From the NCBI RefSeq assembly GCF_026210795.1, contig NC_089455.1, positions 3,286,001-3,350,000 on the forward strand: DNA of 64,000 nt, in the 5' to 3' direction. A program made the translations under genes and the position numbers. The DNA is from Rhizophagus irregularis. Lineage: Eukaryota; Glomeromycota; Glomeromycetes; Glomerales; Glomeraceae. The first letter of the stretch is position 1; every line of letters begins with the position of its first letter. Under the pieces are notes generated by a model that did not search any database, had not been told where the DNA came from, and saw nothing but the letters and a program-made list of their open reading frames with translations. This document shows, in pieces, positions 23,479 through 33,838 of the stretch.

Positions 23479-25223
23479 CCTTAATTTTGTTTTGTTATTT
23501 TTTTTTTTTAAATGTTGAATCATGTACCATTTTATTAGAATATATTTGGATTACATAATAATCACAAATATTCTATGAATGATACTTCCAGCTTCAGGCC
23601 AGTCTGATCAAACATTAGATATTATATTACCAATAAAATTAAAATTAAGAATAAAAGTAACCAAAAAGCATAGCAAAATAATATACCATAATCTAAAAGT
23701 ATAAACAAAAATAAAACATTAAAAGAAAAATAAAAACAAAATTAAAAATAAAAATAAAAATAAAAATAATTGATAAATTATATGTCTAAAATTATAAATG
23801 AGAAAAGAATAAAAATATTATTTTTGTATCTATCAATCCAATAATTTTTTGCTCATGTATAATGTATTAAATGTAATCTTATCAACTTTCTTTTTTATCA
23901 GAATCCAATCTTCACATATGTATTTTCTTACAAAGGTGTTCATAGATTTCTTTACCAAAGAGACTGATTTTTGTAATTGATTTACTTTTCCTATTTGTAA
24001 ATCTTTAACTTTATTTGTAAGTTAATTTGAATTGTCCTTTACTTTGAATTCTAAAAGTTGATTTGAATTGTCCTTTGCTTTGGATTCTGAAGTAATTTTA
24101 TCTGTTTGAGAAATACCTTCTCTTTTTTCCCATAAAATAACTTGTTCACATCTTGGTTTCCATATTAATTCTTTAAATGCTAGAATGAATTGAATTAAAA
24201 TGTTGGCCATAAGTGTCTGTGCCTCAGCAAGAGATATCTTGAAGTCTTTTTGTAATTTTATTATTAGACAAGTTTCAACTTTTACTTCTAATGCCAAATG
24301 TTGGAACTTTTGAAATTTTTCTGACTTTGCTGTAATTCTTAATATGTTTTGTAATACTTTTCTAATAAAATCTTCACCTTGGCATCTAATTTGTTTTTGT
24401 TTCAAACATATAATTATAGATTCTTTTGTTGTAATTTCCAATATTTTTTGCCAAGTTACCTCATATGTCTGACATTCAAATAAATGATTCCAATTTTCTT
24501 TCTTATTACATTTCATAATACATTTCATTTCCTTGTAGAGTTTTGGTTTTCTTATTGCTAAAATGGATCCTAATGGAAGGATTTTATGAAATAATTTTGC
24601 TATAAAAGTCCATAAATAGTTAATTCTCATACTATTGCAGTAAAACCCCTTGCAATAATGGAAAATAAGCCAAGTAATTTTCCAGTCTATCTGATTAACA
24701 TCTCCATAACATAATTCCTGATTATTTTTTAACAATGACCATTCAGTAGCTTCACCTGTAGCTAATATTTTCAAAATAAATCTTCTAATATTAACTTCAA
24801 TAGGTTTATCTATAAAAACAGGGAAATAAGATAATATATTATTAATAAAATCTACATTATTCCTAAATAAATTGTTTCCACATCGTCTTTTCTTTGCTAA
24901 TTTATCAGCTATATCATTGCCTATTATGCCACTATGACCCTTTATTTTAACCAACTTTAAATTTATAGATGCTTCTTTAATCAGCATAATTATTTTAATA
25001 ATGATTAGATTATTGGTCTTTTTAAGTCATGTTCTAGTTGTTGAATTAAAAGCTGAATTAATTAAATTAATAGCACCTAAGCTGTCTGTATAAATAGTTA
25101 CATTAGAATTTTCTGGTGCTGTCAACAATGCCAAGAAAATAGCTACTATTTCTGCCCTGGTTGATGATGGTCATAAAGATAAACATGAATATACTGAAAA
25201 TTCTCCTAATCCTTAAATTTGTT
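23479..25223 (-). mobile_element. 5'-truncated second copy of the LINE
   Basis: The element is 23492-25210. It aligns closely with 7905-9620 of the first LINE copy, differing at only a few positions per line. It ends abruptly inside the RNase H region at CTCCTAAT. The poly(A) tail is at 23497-23508 (poly(T) on +). Flanks CCTTAATTTTGTT (23479-23491) and CCTTAAATTTGTT (25211-25223) form a 13-bp target duplication with one mismatch, so this is a separate insertion with typical LINE 5' truncation. Confidence 0.85.
23833..25210 (-). pseudogene. LINE RNase H and C-terminal region (truncated)
   Basis: The longest open piece is 24022-24987 (321 aa), which contains KIKGHSGIIGNDIADKLAKK, the RNase H His/Asp end. 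Here the frame is unbroken at the place where copy 1 lost one base (near 8773), so this copy shows the parental frame. The frame is bounded on both sides by stops also present in copy 1: a TGA before LKKTNNLIII and a TAA before LTNKVKDLQI. The final stop after KKLLD is at 23833. Confidence 0.8.
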
Positions 25224-25755
25224 AAATTTGCTAGATTTAATAACAAATTAGCTATTAAAAAGATTGCAATTTGTAAATTTGGTTTATTTAATATTAGTCT
25301 TAAAATGATGAGTAGTTTAGTACTTAATAGTATCAGGATATAGTTCTAGATTAGATATGTATATAGTTATTTTTCTTTAACTTTTCTTAATAAAGTATTA
25401 AATGTGCTACAAGCAACAAAAAAAAAAAAGAAATATTGACTTTTTTATTATTTATATATATATTGTTTATTCAGATCATTGTATTATTTCAAACTTTTAC
25501 AATACTACTTAAATTTTAAATCGTCGGCTGAAAGTTTGTAATGTTGGCCAAAAGTCACGTGCAATTGAAAATTTTTGCATTTTTATATTAAATCGTCTTT
25601 GCGATCTGCATAAAGTAATCGCGTAAACAAGTAATCTGAATAACCACGGAAAAATCGTTAATACGTTTGTGTTATATATATATTTTTTTATCTTTTATTG
25701 TGAAATGCCCTTTTCAATTTAGGAGATATTATTTCTACCGTTTGGAGCTATTAAA
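25224..25755. promoter_or_regulatory. Presumed promoter region of the Rap1-like gene
   Basis: AT-rich upstream sequence. It has a (TA)-rich tract at 25677-25690 about 70 bp before the ATG and a less AT-biased stretch from 25510 to 25660. No specific site can be assigned. Confidence 0.3.
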
Positions 25756-27267
25756 ATGTATAATAGAGAGAATCGGCCTTTTGTGAATCCTAAAGCTGTT
25801 GAGCTTAGGTCAACTAGAATGAGTACAAGAAAAAGAATGCAACTTAGCAAGCAAAAAGTGGTTGAAGAAACCGAATTGAATAGTGATGTTTCTACCGAAC
25901 ATCCGGAAGCAACCACAGATATAAATACCGACTCTTCAAATAAAACTCCTAATAGAGAAACATCACAGCACCAACGACAACAAACTTCAACGCTCAGAGA
26001 ACAACAACAAATGAATACACCACAAAAACGACAACTGTTGACAACGCCTCTACAACAACAAAAGCAAGATTATTCTCCTCAACAAAGTCGTAGTTCTTCA
26101 AAATCTGAAATATCGGAGCAAAGAATAAGAAAAGCTGGTGGCCGTATACCATTTTCAATGTCAGATGAAAATGAACTACTTGAATTCTTGCTTAATCAAT
26201 CAAAGCACCTTCGTGGTAATAAAATTTATGAGCAATTAGCTAAACAAAATCCGCGTCATACCGCTCAATCTTGGCGTGATCATGCTTTAGAAAAATATAT
26301 TGACAAACCTCATTTTGTTAAAGAATGGGAAAAAAAATGGTTGCCTAATAATGATTCGGGGGAGACTTCTACTGATATTACGAATAAGACAGTTGAAGCT
26401 GATAGAACTAACAAGGAAAAAGAAGTTAGCAATAATAAAGAACAAATTAACGTAGAGGGATCATTAGATTTCTTTGATTTGGAATCTGATGATGCCGCTG
26501 CTGAAGCTTTGATACTGGGACAATCTACCGTTCAAGAAAAAGAACGTGTATCAGACGAAGAGGAGGAAGAAGAACTACCACCTCTCGAAGCAAAAGTTAA
26601 TGATCATCAGAACGAAAGAAATTATTCTAAAGGTAGTGAAAATAATGTTGGAATAGACGATGATTATCTTACCGTTCATGATGAATTGAATGAATCATCA
26701 GAGGATTGTTACTCTGTATCGGAAGATTCAGGAATTGAAAATGGATTACTAATTTCAGGTAAAACTGGTCAAGCATTAAGACAACAAGATACAGAAAAAG
26801 AAATACAAAGGCAAGATACGCTCGATTCTGATGTTGGACCAAAACAAAAAGGTAAAAGAGTTCGACAAGATAGCGATGATGAAGATGAAGATTATGAAGA
26901 TGATACTACTGAAAAACAATGGAATATAACACCTATTAGTCAATCAAAAGAAAAAGAATTCCTTTTTAATGAGCAACAATCCTTGATGGATATTAATCAA
27001 CTAGTAAAAGAAACTCGTAGACCAAAAGAAATTTGTAAGGTTGCATTACAGATGTCAACTTATCATTACGATATAGCCAGGGAATTATTATTGTTTGGTC
27101 TTAGAAATGAAATCTATTCAAAAATTTGGACTGATGAAGAGGATGAGCAGTTATTAAAATATCAAGAAGATGTAGTTAATTTAAATAAAATTATTGATAA
27201 ACATAATATTGAATCAACTAGAGAACGTTTATCTTATCTCAAGAAAAGAAAAGAAAAAAATATTTAA
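25756..27267 (+). CDS. RAP1: Rap1-like telomere-binding protein
   Basis: A single 503-aa open frame. Residues 1-125 are Gln/Thr/Ser-rich and look disordered. Residues about 129-185 (RIPFSMSDENELLEFLL, NKIYEQLAKQNPRHTAQSWR) match the Rap1/TERF2IP Myb-type homeodomain-like fold, with the conserved W in QSWRDHALEKYI. Residues about 200-400 are acidic linker. Residues about 411-497 (LVKETRRPKEICKVAL, IWTDEEDEQLL, STRERLSYL) match the Rap1 C-terminal domain, which binds telomere partners. In known systems Rap1 sits at telomeres, directly or through a TRF-type protein, and controls length, silencing and end fusion. The N-terminal BRCT domain usual in the family is not visible. The start is the first ATG of the frame; an upstream exon carrying BRCT cannot be excluded. 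Confidence 0.85.
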   Translation: MYNRENRPFVNPKAVELRSTRMSTRKRMQLSKQKVVEETELNSDVSTEHPEATTDINTDSSNKTPNRETSQHQRQQTSTLREQQQMNTPQKRQLLTTPLQQQKQDYSPQQSRSSSKSEISEQRIRKAGGRIPFSMSDENELLEFLLNQSKHLRGNKIYEQLAKQNPRHTAQSWRDHALEKYIDKPHFVKEWEKKWLPNNDSGETSTDITNKTVEADRTNKEKEVSNNKEQINVEGSLDFFDLESDDAAAEALILGQSTVQEKERVSDEEEEEELPPLEAKVNDHQNERNYSKGSENNVGIDDDYLTVHDELNESSEDCYSVSEDSGIENGLLISGKTGQALRQQDTEKEIQRQDTLDSDVGPKQKGKRVRQDSDDEDEDYEDDTTEKQWNITPISQSKEKEFLFNEQQSLMDINQLVKETRRPKEICKVALQMSTYHYDIARELLLFGLRNEIYSKIWTDEEDEQLLKYQEDVVNLNKIIDKHNIESTRERLSYLKKRKEKNI

Positions 27268-28235
27268 AGATGAAGAGAATTTTTTTATTTATGGTTTTTG
27301 TGTAGATGCATATTAAAAAAGGGTTTAAATAAAATATTTATTATGCTTGACCAGGAGTATTACAGCAATATATTTAGATATATATAAGTCTTTATCAGAT
27401 CATCATCATTTTCATTTCGACATTATTTTAATAATTCTTATTTAGCAAAGTGGTAATAATAATCAACTTAAGACTTAGGTAATAGGTAGCTTCTTATAGG
27501 TAACCATTTATTTGTATATATATATACAAAAGTACATTACTATATTAATTTTAAGAAATTATTAGATTATTAAAAAAAAAAGTATTATTATTAATTTCTC
27601 TAATATTAATAAAATAAGATATTTTTAATGGATTTGCATTTTATATACAATCGAAACAATTTTTATGATATTAGTTCCTTTGAGCACATACAATAAAATT
27701 CCAAATCGACTCTCATTTTCACACAATTTTTATTTCCTCAGTAAAAATTTCATTACAAAATACTATAAAGCAAACTATATTTTGTTAAACTTTTCAAATA
27801 ATTGCTGATTTCAAATTTTAATATGTTGCAAAGAGCTTATTATGGATTATTTACCACTAGTATTCAACATCAATACATCATAGTATATGTTTTCACAAAA
27901 ACTGAGATCTAAATGGTCAGAAAAAGATGGTTAATACTTTATTTTTTTTTTATACTGCAAGTACATATTATATCATAAATACTGTAATTAGTGTAATGAC
28001 TAGTATTATATTATAAATTAGCTTAGTTAAACTACTAGTAACGAAAGTAACATTAAATAAATATATAATGCATATAATTATGGTATTGAACATTATATGA
28101 TTTAGTAAATCGTTCAATATTGTTCAATATTTATCTGTGTATCGTACAACACTGCAGCTGTTTGTAATTGTAATTACGGAAATATAAAGTTTAATATTAC
28201 CGCAATTTTTTTATATATAAACCATCTATTTATTA
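27268..28235. other. Intergenic, tail-to-tail
   Basis: AT-rich 3' region of the Rap1-like gene. No gene seen. There is a (TA)n run near 27518 and AATAAA-like signals. Confidence 0.5.
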
Positions 28236-28382
28236 TTAATCACCTGTCGTTAACATATCTTGATCAAATCCTTTGTCAAACTCGCCACCATAAAATTTCA
28301 CATCCAATTCATCCAACAATTCAATAGTCATACCATCCTCAATGCAACTCAACATAACAACCAACATAGTGATTATAATCAT
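28236..28382 (-). CDS. Possible small single-pass membrane protein (48 aa)
   Basis: The frame starts at an ATG at 28382 (MIIITMLVVML) and ends TAA at 28236, with an acidic tail (ELLDELDVKF, EFDKGFDQDM). Upstream in the same frame a CAG/CTG microsatellite (28391-28403) encodes a run of Leu, so the hydrophobic stretch extends back to VLLLLLLIGM before meeting a TGA. An upstream exon may be missing. The hydrophobic run plus acidic tail would suit a tail or signal anchor. No family is recognised, and the short length makes this uncertain. Confidence 0.25.
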   Translation of the reverse strand: MIIITMLVVMLSCIEDGMTIELLDELDVKFYGGEFDKGFDQDMLTTGD

Positions 28383-28542
28383 TCCGATTAGCAGCAGCAG
28401 CAACAATACAGAGTATCAAATATTAATACATTTTGTCATAGTCTCCAATTTTTCTATATTTACCTTAATTCCTAATCTTAAAATAGTTCATTAATTCTGG
28501 TATTTTATTTTGTTACTGTTATTTTACACATAATTTTTAGCG
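28383..28542. other. Short spacer
   Basis: Contains the CAG-repeat tract and AT-rich sequence between the small frame and the coiled-coil gene. Confidence 0.4.
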
Positions 28543-29768
28543 TTACAATTCAAATAGGGATTTTAACTGGCTAGTAGTAAATGATGATTTTCTTTGAGTT
28601 TCCTAAAAAATAAAAAAATAGAATTAGAATATAAATTATGCATTAGAAACCAAAACTATTTTAAAAATAAAACCTTTACTGAAATAGACATGACTTTATG
28701 AAAGTGCTCTGTTGACTTATCAATTTCTTCATATAATTTGGTTATTTCGGATTGATGAATAGAATCTATAAAATCAACATTAACAAAAAAAAACACCCTA
28801 ATTAAATACATTTTTTGACATACGTATTCGTTCCATATCCTCCATGAAATCCTTTCTTGTACGCAAATTTTGAGAATGATTTTTTTCCAAATTTTCGAGC
28901 AATGTAGATGCCGTCATCTACTTAGTAAATTAAAAAAAAATATTAAACGTTTTTAATACATTTAATTATTGATTTTAAACTCACTTGATATTTATCCAAT
29001 CCAAGTTGGAGTTTTCTTAACCAATTAAGTCTTTCATCTGTGTGTTCATCCATTCTATTCTTATATTCATAAGCGATTTTATTTCTAGATGTTTAAATAA
29101 ACAATTAAAAGTAAGACACTTAAATTTTACACTATATAAAATCCTATTTACTAACATGATATTAACTTCCTTCTCTAGATAAACGGAAAGTATTTCGGTA
29201 TTGATTGCTATACTTGATTCAAATAGTTTATCAATTGATTTAGATATTTGAATTTCACGTTTTTTTAGAGTTGCTACGAATTAAGTTTTTATTTTAGAGA
29301 TTTTAGATAAAATTAAGTATAAAACAGTTTACCAAAAAAAATACCTGCAAGAGTTGACATGATCTCACTATGATTTAATTTTCTGAATTGAGAATAAAGG
29401 TCAATTTAAAAGATTATACAAGTGCAACTATATAATATGACCTTTTGAAATTATTATCTTGTTCAAGAGAGACAGAACTATGTTTCTCAGGCTCAGGTTT
29501 TGTGGGCGTATTATGTTTTTCGAGACTTTTTAACCGGATATGTGAAACTAAAATAAATGAAAATTAAACTAATAATTGTTCATTAAGTTATTAAAATAAT
29601 AAAATTTCATATACAGTTTTTAGAAGCTATAGATTGTTGTGACTTTGTCTTTCCAATTCGCGTCTTTTCTGTCATCTTTGAAAGAATGTCTTTTACATTT
29701 TGGCTTAGTTTTCCACTAGAGTTGTGTTGTGTAGCAAAATCCTTTGCCAAACGTGACGCAACTTTCAT
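28543..29768 (-). CDS. Coiled-coil protein, eight exons, 251 aa
   Basis: Built from GT-AG splicing: exons 29768-29615, 29547-29442, 29382-29345, 29273-29156, 29084-28985, 28917-28824, 28765-28680 and 28602-28543. Introns are 58-77 nt and all phases agree, giving 756 nt. It starts MKVASRLAKDF and ends SQLKSLFEL. The first 90 residues are basic and Ser/Thr-rich. From about residue 100 to 235 the sequence is charged and heptad-like (IQISKSIDKLFESS, LNWLRKLQLGLDKY, LLENLEKNHSQNL, ITKLYEEIDKSTEHF), so a long coiled coil is likely. Overall length, coiled-coil extent and the LEKNH / KSLF-type tail recall the SYCP3/Cor1 (meiotic chromosome axis) family, but this is a lead, not an assignment. A kinetochore or cytoskeletal coiled-coil protein is equally possible. 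Confidence 0.7.
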
Positions 29769-31361
29769 GATTGTAAAGGAATTATTTTATTTTATTTTGT
29801 TTTTAAAGAAAATAAAGGAAAATATTTAAATGACTTAAATGACAGAAATTAAACTCCCTGATCTACACCGATCAAATAATACAGATAATGAAAATGATGA
29901 GTAAGCTATGTATATTCTAACGAATAGTGTTCGAGAAACCTAAAAACCATAATAATGCGTATAATGCGTCAAAAATTATCGAGTTGGATTTGTTATTGAT
30001 ATGCCTCTATAATGATCACAAGACATAATGGTTCAATGGTGTTCATAGTTTTTTATATTAAACATATATAGTAAGTTAAGAATGATACCATCTGAATATT
30101 TTTTTCTTGTAATCCGTTAAATATTCCACAACATAATTTAAAATGATTAGTTTATTATAGTATAAATTTAGTTAATTTAATTATTTTGTAATCCTGTTTC
30201 GCCAATCTGATTTGATTCGGATTTCCCACGATTTAACCGGTTTTAAAATTAGAGATACGCAAACTTATAAAGAATTAAGAATTTTTAGCTATAGTGTTAA
30301 TATTTCATATATGGATTAACGACGCGATTTTTTTTTTCCTATCATAACATTTCAAGAGATACTTTATAATAAATAAACCACGTGCGAAACTTTTAATTTT
30401 CTGCAATATAGCACGTTGAATTATTACGATTTACGAAGAAAAAAAACAAAATTTGTTTGCGGTCTATCATAATTTCATTTCCGCCCTTTCCGCGGAATTA
30501 TATTATATGAATACCTACAATATATTTGAAGCGCGTTAAATAATTATTGTTATTATTATTGTTATATATCAAATATATTTAATATTTTGCTTACGTCACT
30601 AGTCTTTAATTAATAATGTTATTCAAAAAAAAAAAAATTCTTTTTCGGGTTCAACCGAAAAAAAAACCTACCAAATAAATATTTCTGAATCATATAAAAT
30701 TGTTCTATAATCGCGCGAACAATATTTTAAATAAAAAAAATTTTTTACCCGTCTTGTTTATACAATATTTTTCTATTGGGTGTAATATGTCCCTTTAAAT
30801 TTTCCGATAGTCAAACATATAAAAAGATCGATTTTTTCCTTTCCTTTGAACCACATACTTTAATATCGTTATCCAAAAATTATTGTGAAAAAACAAAGTT
30901 TTTATTTACAAATTATCTTTCGTAAAAATCTTTTTTTTCTCTTTTATTTCTCTACGGAATTTATTATTTTTTTTCCTTTGATCATTCAAAAAGAATATTT
31001 TTATTTACTCAACCTTTTTTTTTTGATTTTTTTTTTTCTTCTTTTAAAACGAGTATCCATTTTTCATTTTTCTTTATCAAAGTACTACATTTTTTCAATT
31101 TTTGAATTTAATTATAATATCAAATCAATTTCTCTTTAAAATATACAAATTTTTTATTTTATTTTATTTTTTTATTTTATTTTTTTTTTTTTGGAGAAAA
31201 ATTTATATTTTTTTTTTATGTACGATTTATTTTCTTTTACTTTGCCATTTTTTTTCAACCTTTTTTTTTCACTTATTGTTTATTTGTTTATTACAATTTG
31301 ATAAACTATTTTTTTATTAGTTTAAATAGGCTTTTTTACATTTCTTAAATTTCCTATTATA
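29769..31361. other. Divergent intergenic region with long T-rich tract
   Basis: Lies between two divergently transcribed genes. 30890-31330 on + is extremely T-rich (runs of 8-12 T), probably the 5' leader/promoter of RCC1; the open frames there are low-complexity artefacts. A GGGTTCAACCGAAAAAAA word is at about 30648. No gene is supported. Confidence 0.5.
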
Positions 31362-33467
31362 ATGGTTAAACGTGCCAAACAACAAGTTACCGAACCTACT
31401 ACTGATACCAGACGTTCTGATCGAATTAAGGGACGCACTGTTACTGATCAAGCTTCATCAACTAATGCTACTGCGGCTGCTTCGGTCAAATCAACTACTT
31501 CATCCCGTCCTATTCGTCAAGCCAGTCGGAAAAAATCTCCTCAAAAGACTGCTACCTCTAAGTCAGACCGTCCTAGACGTAACGTTACAACTGCAAGAAG
31601 TACTCCTGCTGCTTCTAATACTCCGCATAAAAGGAAACGTAAAAGTACTTCGGTGGTTAATCCTGCTAATCAACCGGCAGGTGGTACTAATATTGAACGA
31701 CGAACTTCTAAAAAGGTTAAGTTTGTTCTAATAGATCCAACTACATCAGAGAGTTCTACTTCTTCAAGAAACGCCGATTTAAATCAGCCTTATACTGCCA
31801 CTGTTCAAGAATCTCAAGTAGCTTCTTCGGTCGTCATTCAAGAAACAACTATACCTCAAGTTACTACTACTATTATTCCTGCCATGAAATCATCTAAAAA
31901 ACGTTTGACCGCTGCCGAAGATTCAGAGTTGTTAACTGGCAGTACTTCTTCAAGAAGATCGAGAAAACGTGCTGTAGAGGAAGATTATAAATTATTGAAA
32001 CCTAAACGTAGAAAAGGCGACACTTTTACTGTACCGATTCCTACTCGTTCACAACAAATTGGTCAAGTTTACGTTATTGGTTCAAATGAATTTTCTCAAT
32101 GTGGTATGGAAGGGATAGAAAATTCAAAAAAATTAGAATATATTAAAACTTTGGAGGAATTTAAAATTGTCGATGTAAGTGCAGGATCTCTTCATAACGC
32201 TGCTCTTACTGTTGATGGTAAAATTGTAACATGGGGGATTAATGATCATGGTAAGTTTAATCAACTAAACGTTACACCTTTGTCATACTTTAATTATATA
32301 ATTTATTTAATTATTAATTAAACTTAGGTACACTTGGTCGTTTCACTGAAACTCCTAGGTCAGCAGAGGCGAAAGCAATTTTAGAAGCGGGAAATTATAA
32401 TATAATTGATGAAGGAAAACCCGCATATGCTGAAGGTCTTGATAATGTAAGCATTGTAAAAGTAGTATGTGGAGGTAACGCTACATTTGCTATCTCCGAT
32501 CAAGGGCATCTATATGCGACGGGTACTTTCAAGGTTTGCAAAATTTTCATCATCCATCATCATCATCATCATCATATTTTTACATATTTAGTTAGAAAAC
32601 AAAAAAAATTTTTTTCCTAAAAACTAGGGCAAAGACGGAATTATTGGATTTTCTTATGATAAACGTATAGAACAACCAATATTCACACGATATTCCTCAT
32701 TCGAAAATTTAACAATTGTTGATATAGCAGTAGGTGTTGATCATGCTTTGGCGCTTACTACAGAAGGAGATGTATATGCATGGGGAAGTAACGAAGCCTA
32801 CCGTCTTGGGAAAAAACTTTCAGAACGCAGATCGCTCAAACCGCTAGTACCATTCAACCTAGGATTAAAACATATCGTCCGATTGTACGCTGGTTCATAT
32901 CATAACTTTGCAATTGATGATAATGATAAAGTATGGGTCTTTGGCTTTAACAATATGGGACAGTGTGGTCTTGATACATCAAAACAAGCTATTATCCCTC
33001 CTGAAAGGCATTCGTTCCTTAACAAAATCGGGATAAAAGTAGAAGAGTTCGCCGCTGGTGAACATCATACGCTTGCTCGTATGCAAAATGGACAAGTTTA
33101 CAGTTTTGGACGATCTGATTATGGCCAACTTGGTTTAGGAAATAGCGTTCTCCCGACTAAGGGATCTAAAGCAAGAATATCAACTCCGACTGTCATTCCA
33201 AGCCTATCTTCAATAAAATCCATAGGAACTGGAGATCATTTTTCAATGGCCGTCGATGCGGTCAATAAGATTTATGCATGGGGATTTGGGGAATATTTCG
33301 TCTTAGGAAATAGGAAAGAAGAGGAAGTGACATCGCCATTTCGGATGCCGGATTTAAACGAATTGGAAGGCAAGGATATTGTTCGGATAAGTTGCGGATC
33401 AGCGCACGTATTGTTCCTTATTGTAGCAACAGATGGAGAAGCCATGGATGTAGATACTAATAATTAA
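31362..33467 (+). CDS. RCC1: RCC1-type Ran guanine nucleotide exchange factor
   Basis: Three exons: 31362-32250, 32328-32533 and 32628-33467 (GT-AG introns of 77 and 94 nt), giving 644 aa. Residues 1-233 are basic and Ser/Thr-rich with likely nuclear localisation signals (KRKRKS, RRSRKR, KPKRRKG). From residue 234 the RCC1 beta-propeller begins (GQVYVIGSNEFSQCG). It continues with repeat signatures VSAGSLHNAALTVDG, WGINDHGTLGR, VGVDHALALTTEGDVYAWGS, AGEHHTLARMQNGQVYSFGR and SCGSAHVLFL. RCC1/Prp20/Pim1 sits on chromatin and loads GTP on Ran for nuclear transport and spindle assembly. The N-terminal extension is longer than in yeast Prp20. Intron 2 holds a (CAT)n tract (about 32550-32575). Confidence 0.9.
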
Positions 33468-33838
33468 AAGTAACAATTAAAAACTATCATTTCATTTCTT
33501 TAAAAAAAACAAATAGGATATTGGTGAGTTTAATTTGCTGTTAGTATGATATTAGAAATAACGTTGATTAATAATTTTTTTAATAATTATAAAATAAAGT
33601 ATTTATTTTTATACTTTTTCTTTGTACATAATTAATTAATTAATATGGTTATTAGTAATAATAGTATGCAACTTTTACAATCAAAATCTTAGCATTGATA
33701 CACACACAATACATAAAATTCGAAATTATGATATAATAAAAAGTCATTTCAATTCGCAAATGCAAAAGCTCATACAGAATTTAGGAAGGTCATATGAATT
33801 ATTATCTATTTATCCTATTTCTTTTGTTCTTACTATTC
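33468..33838. other. Convergent intergenic spacer
   Basis: 3' ends of RCC1 (+) and XPF (-) meet here. AT-rich with a TTAATTAATTAAT tract near 33631; no other feature. Confidence 0.5.

Noticed and set aside
30885-31320. Two Phe/Ile/Leu-rich frames that look like membrane proteins
   Set aside because: They arise from poly(T) low-complexity DNA upstream of RCC1.
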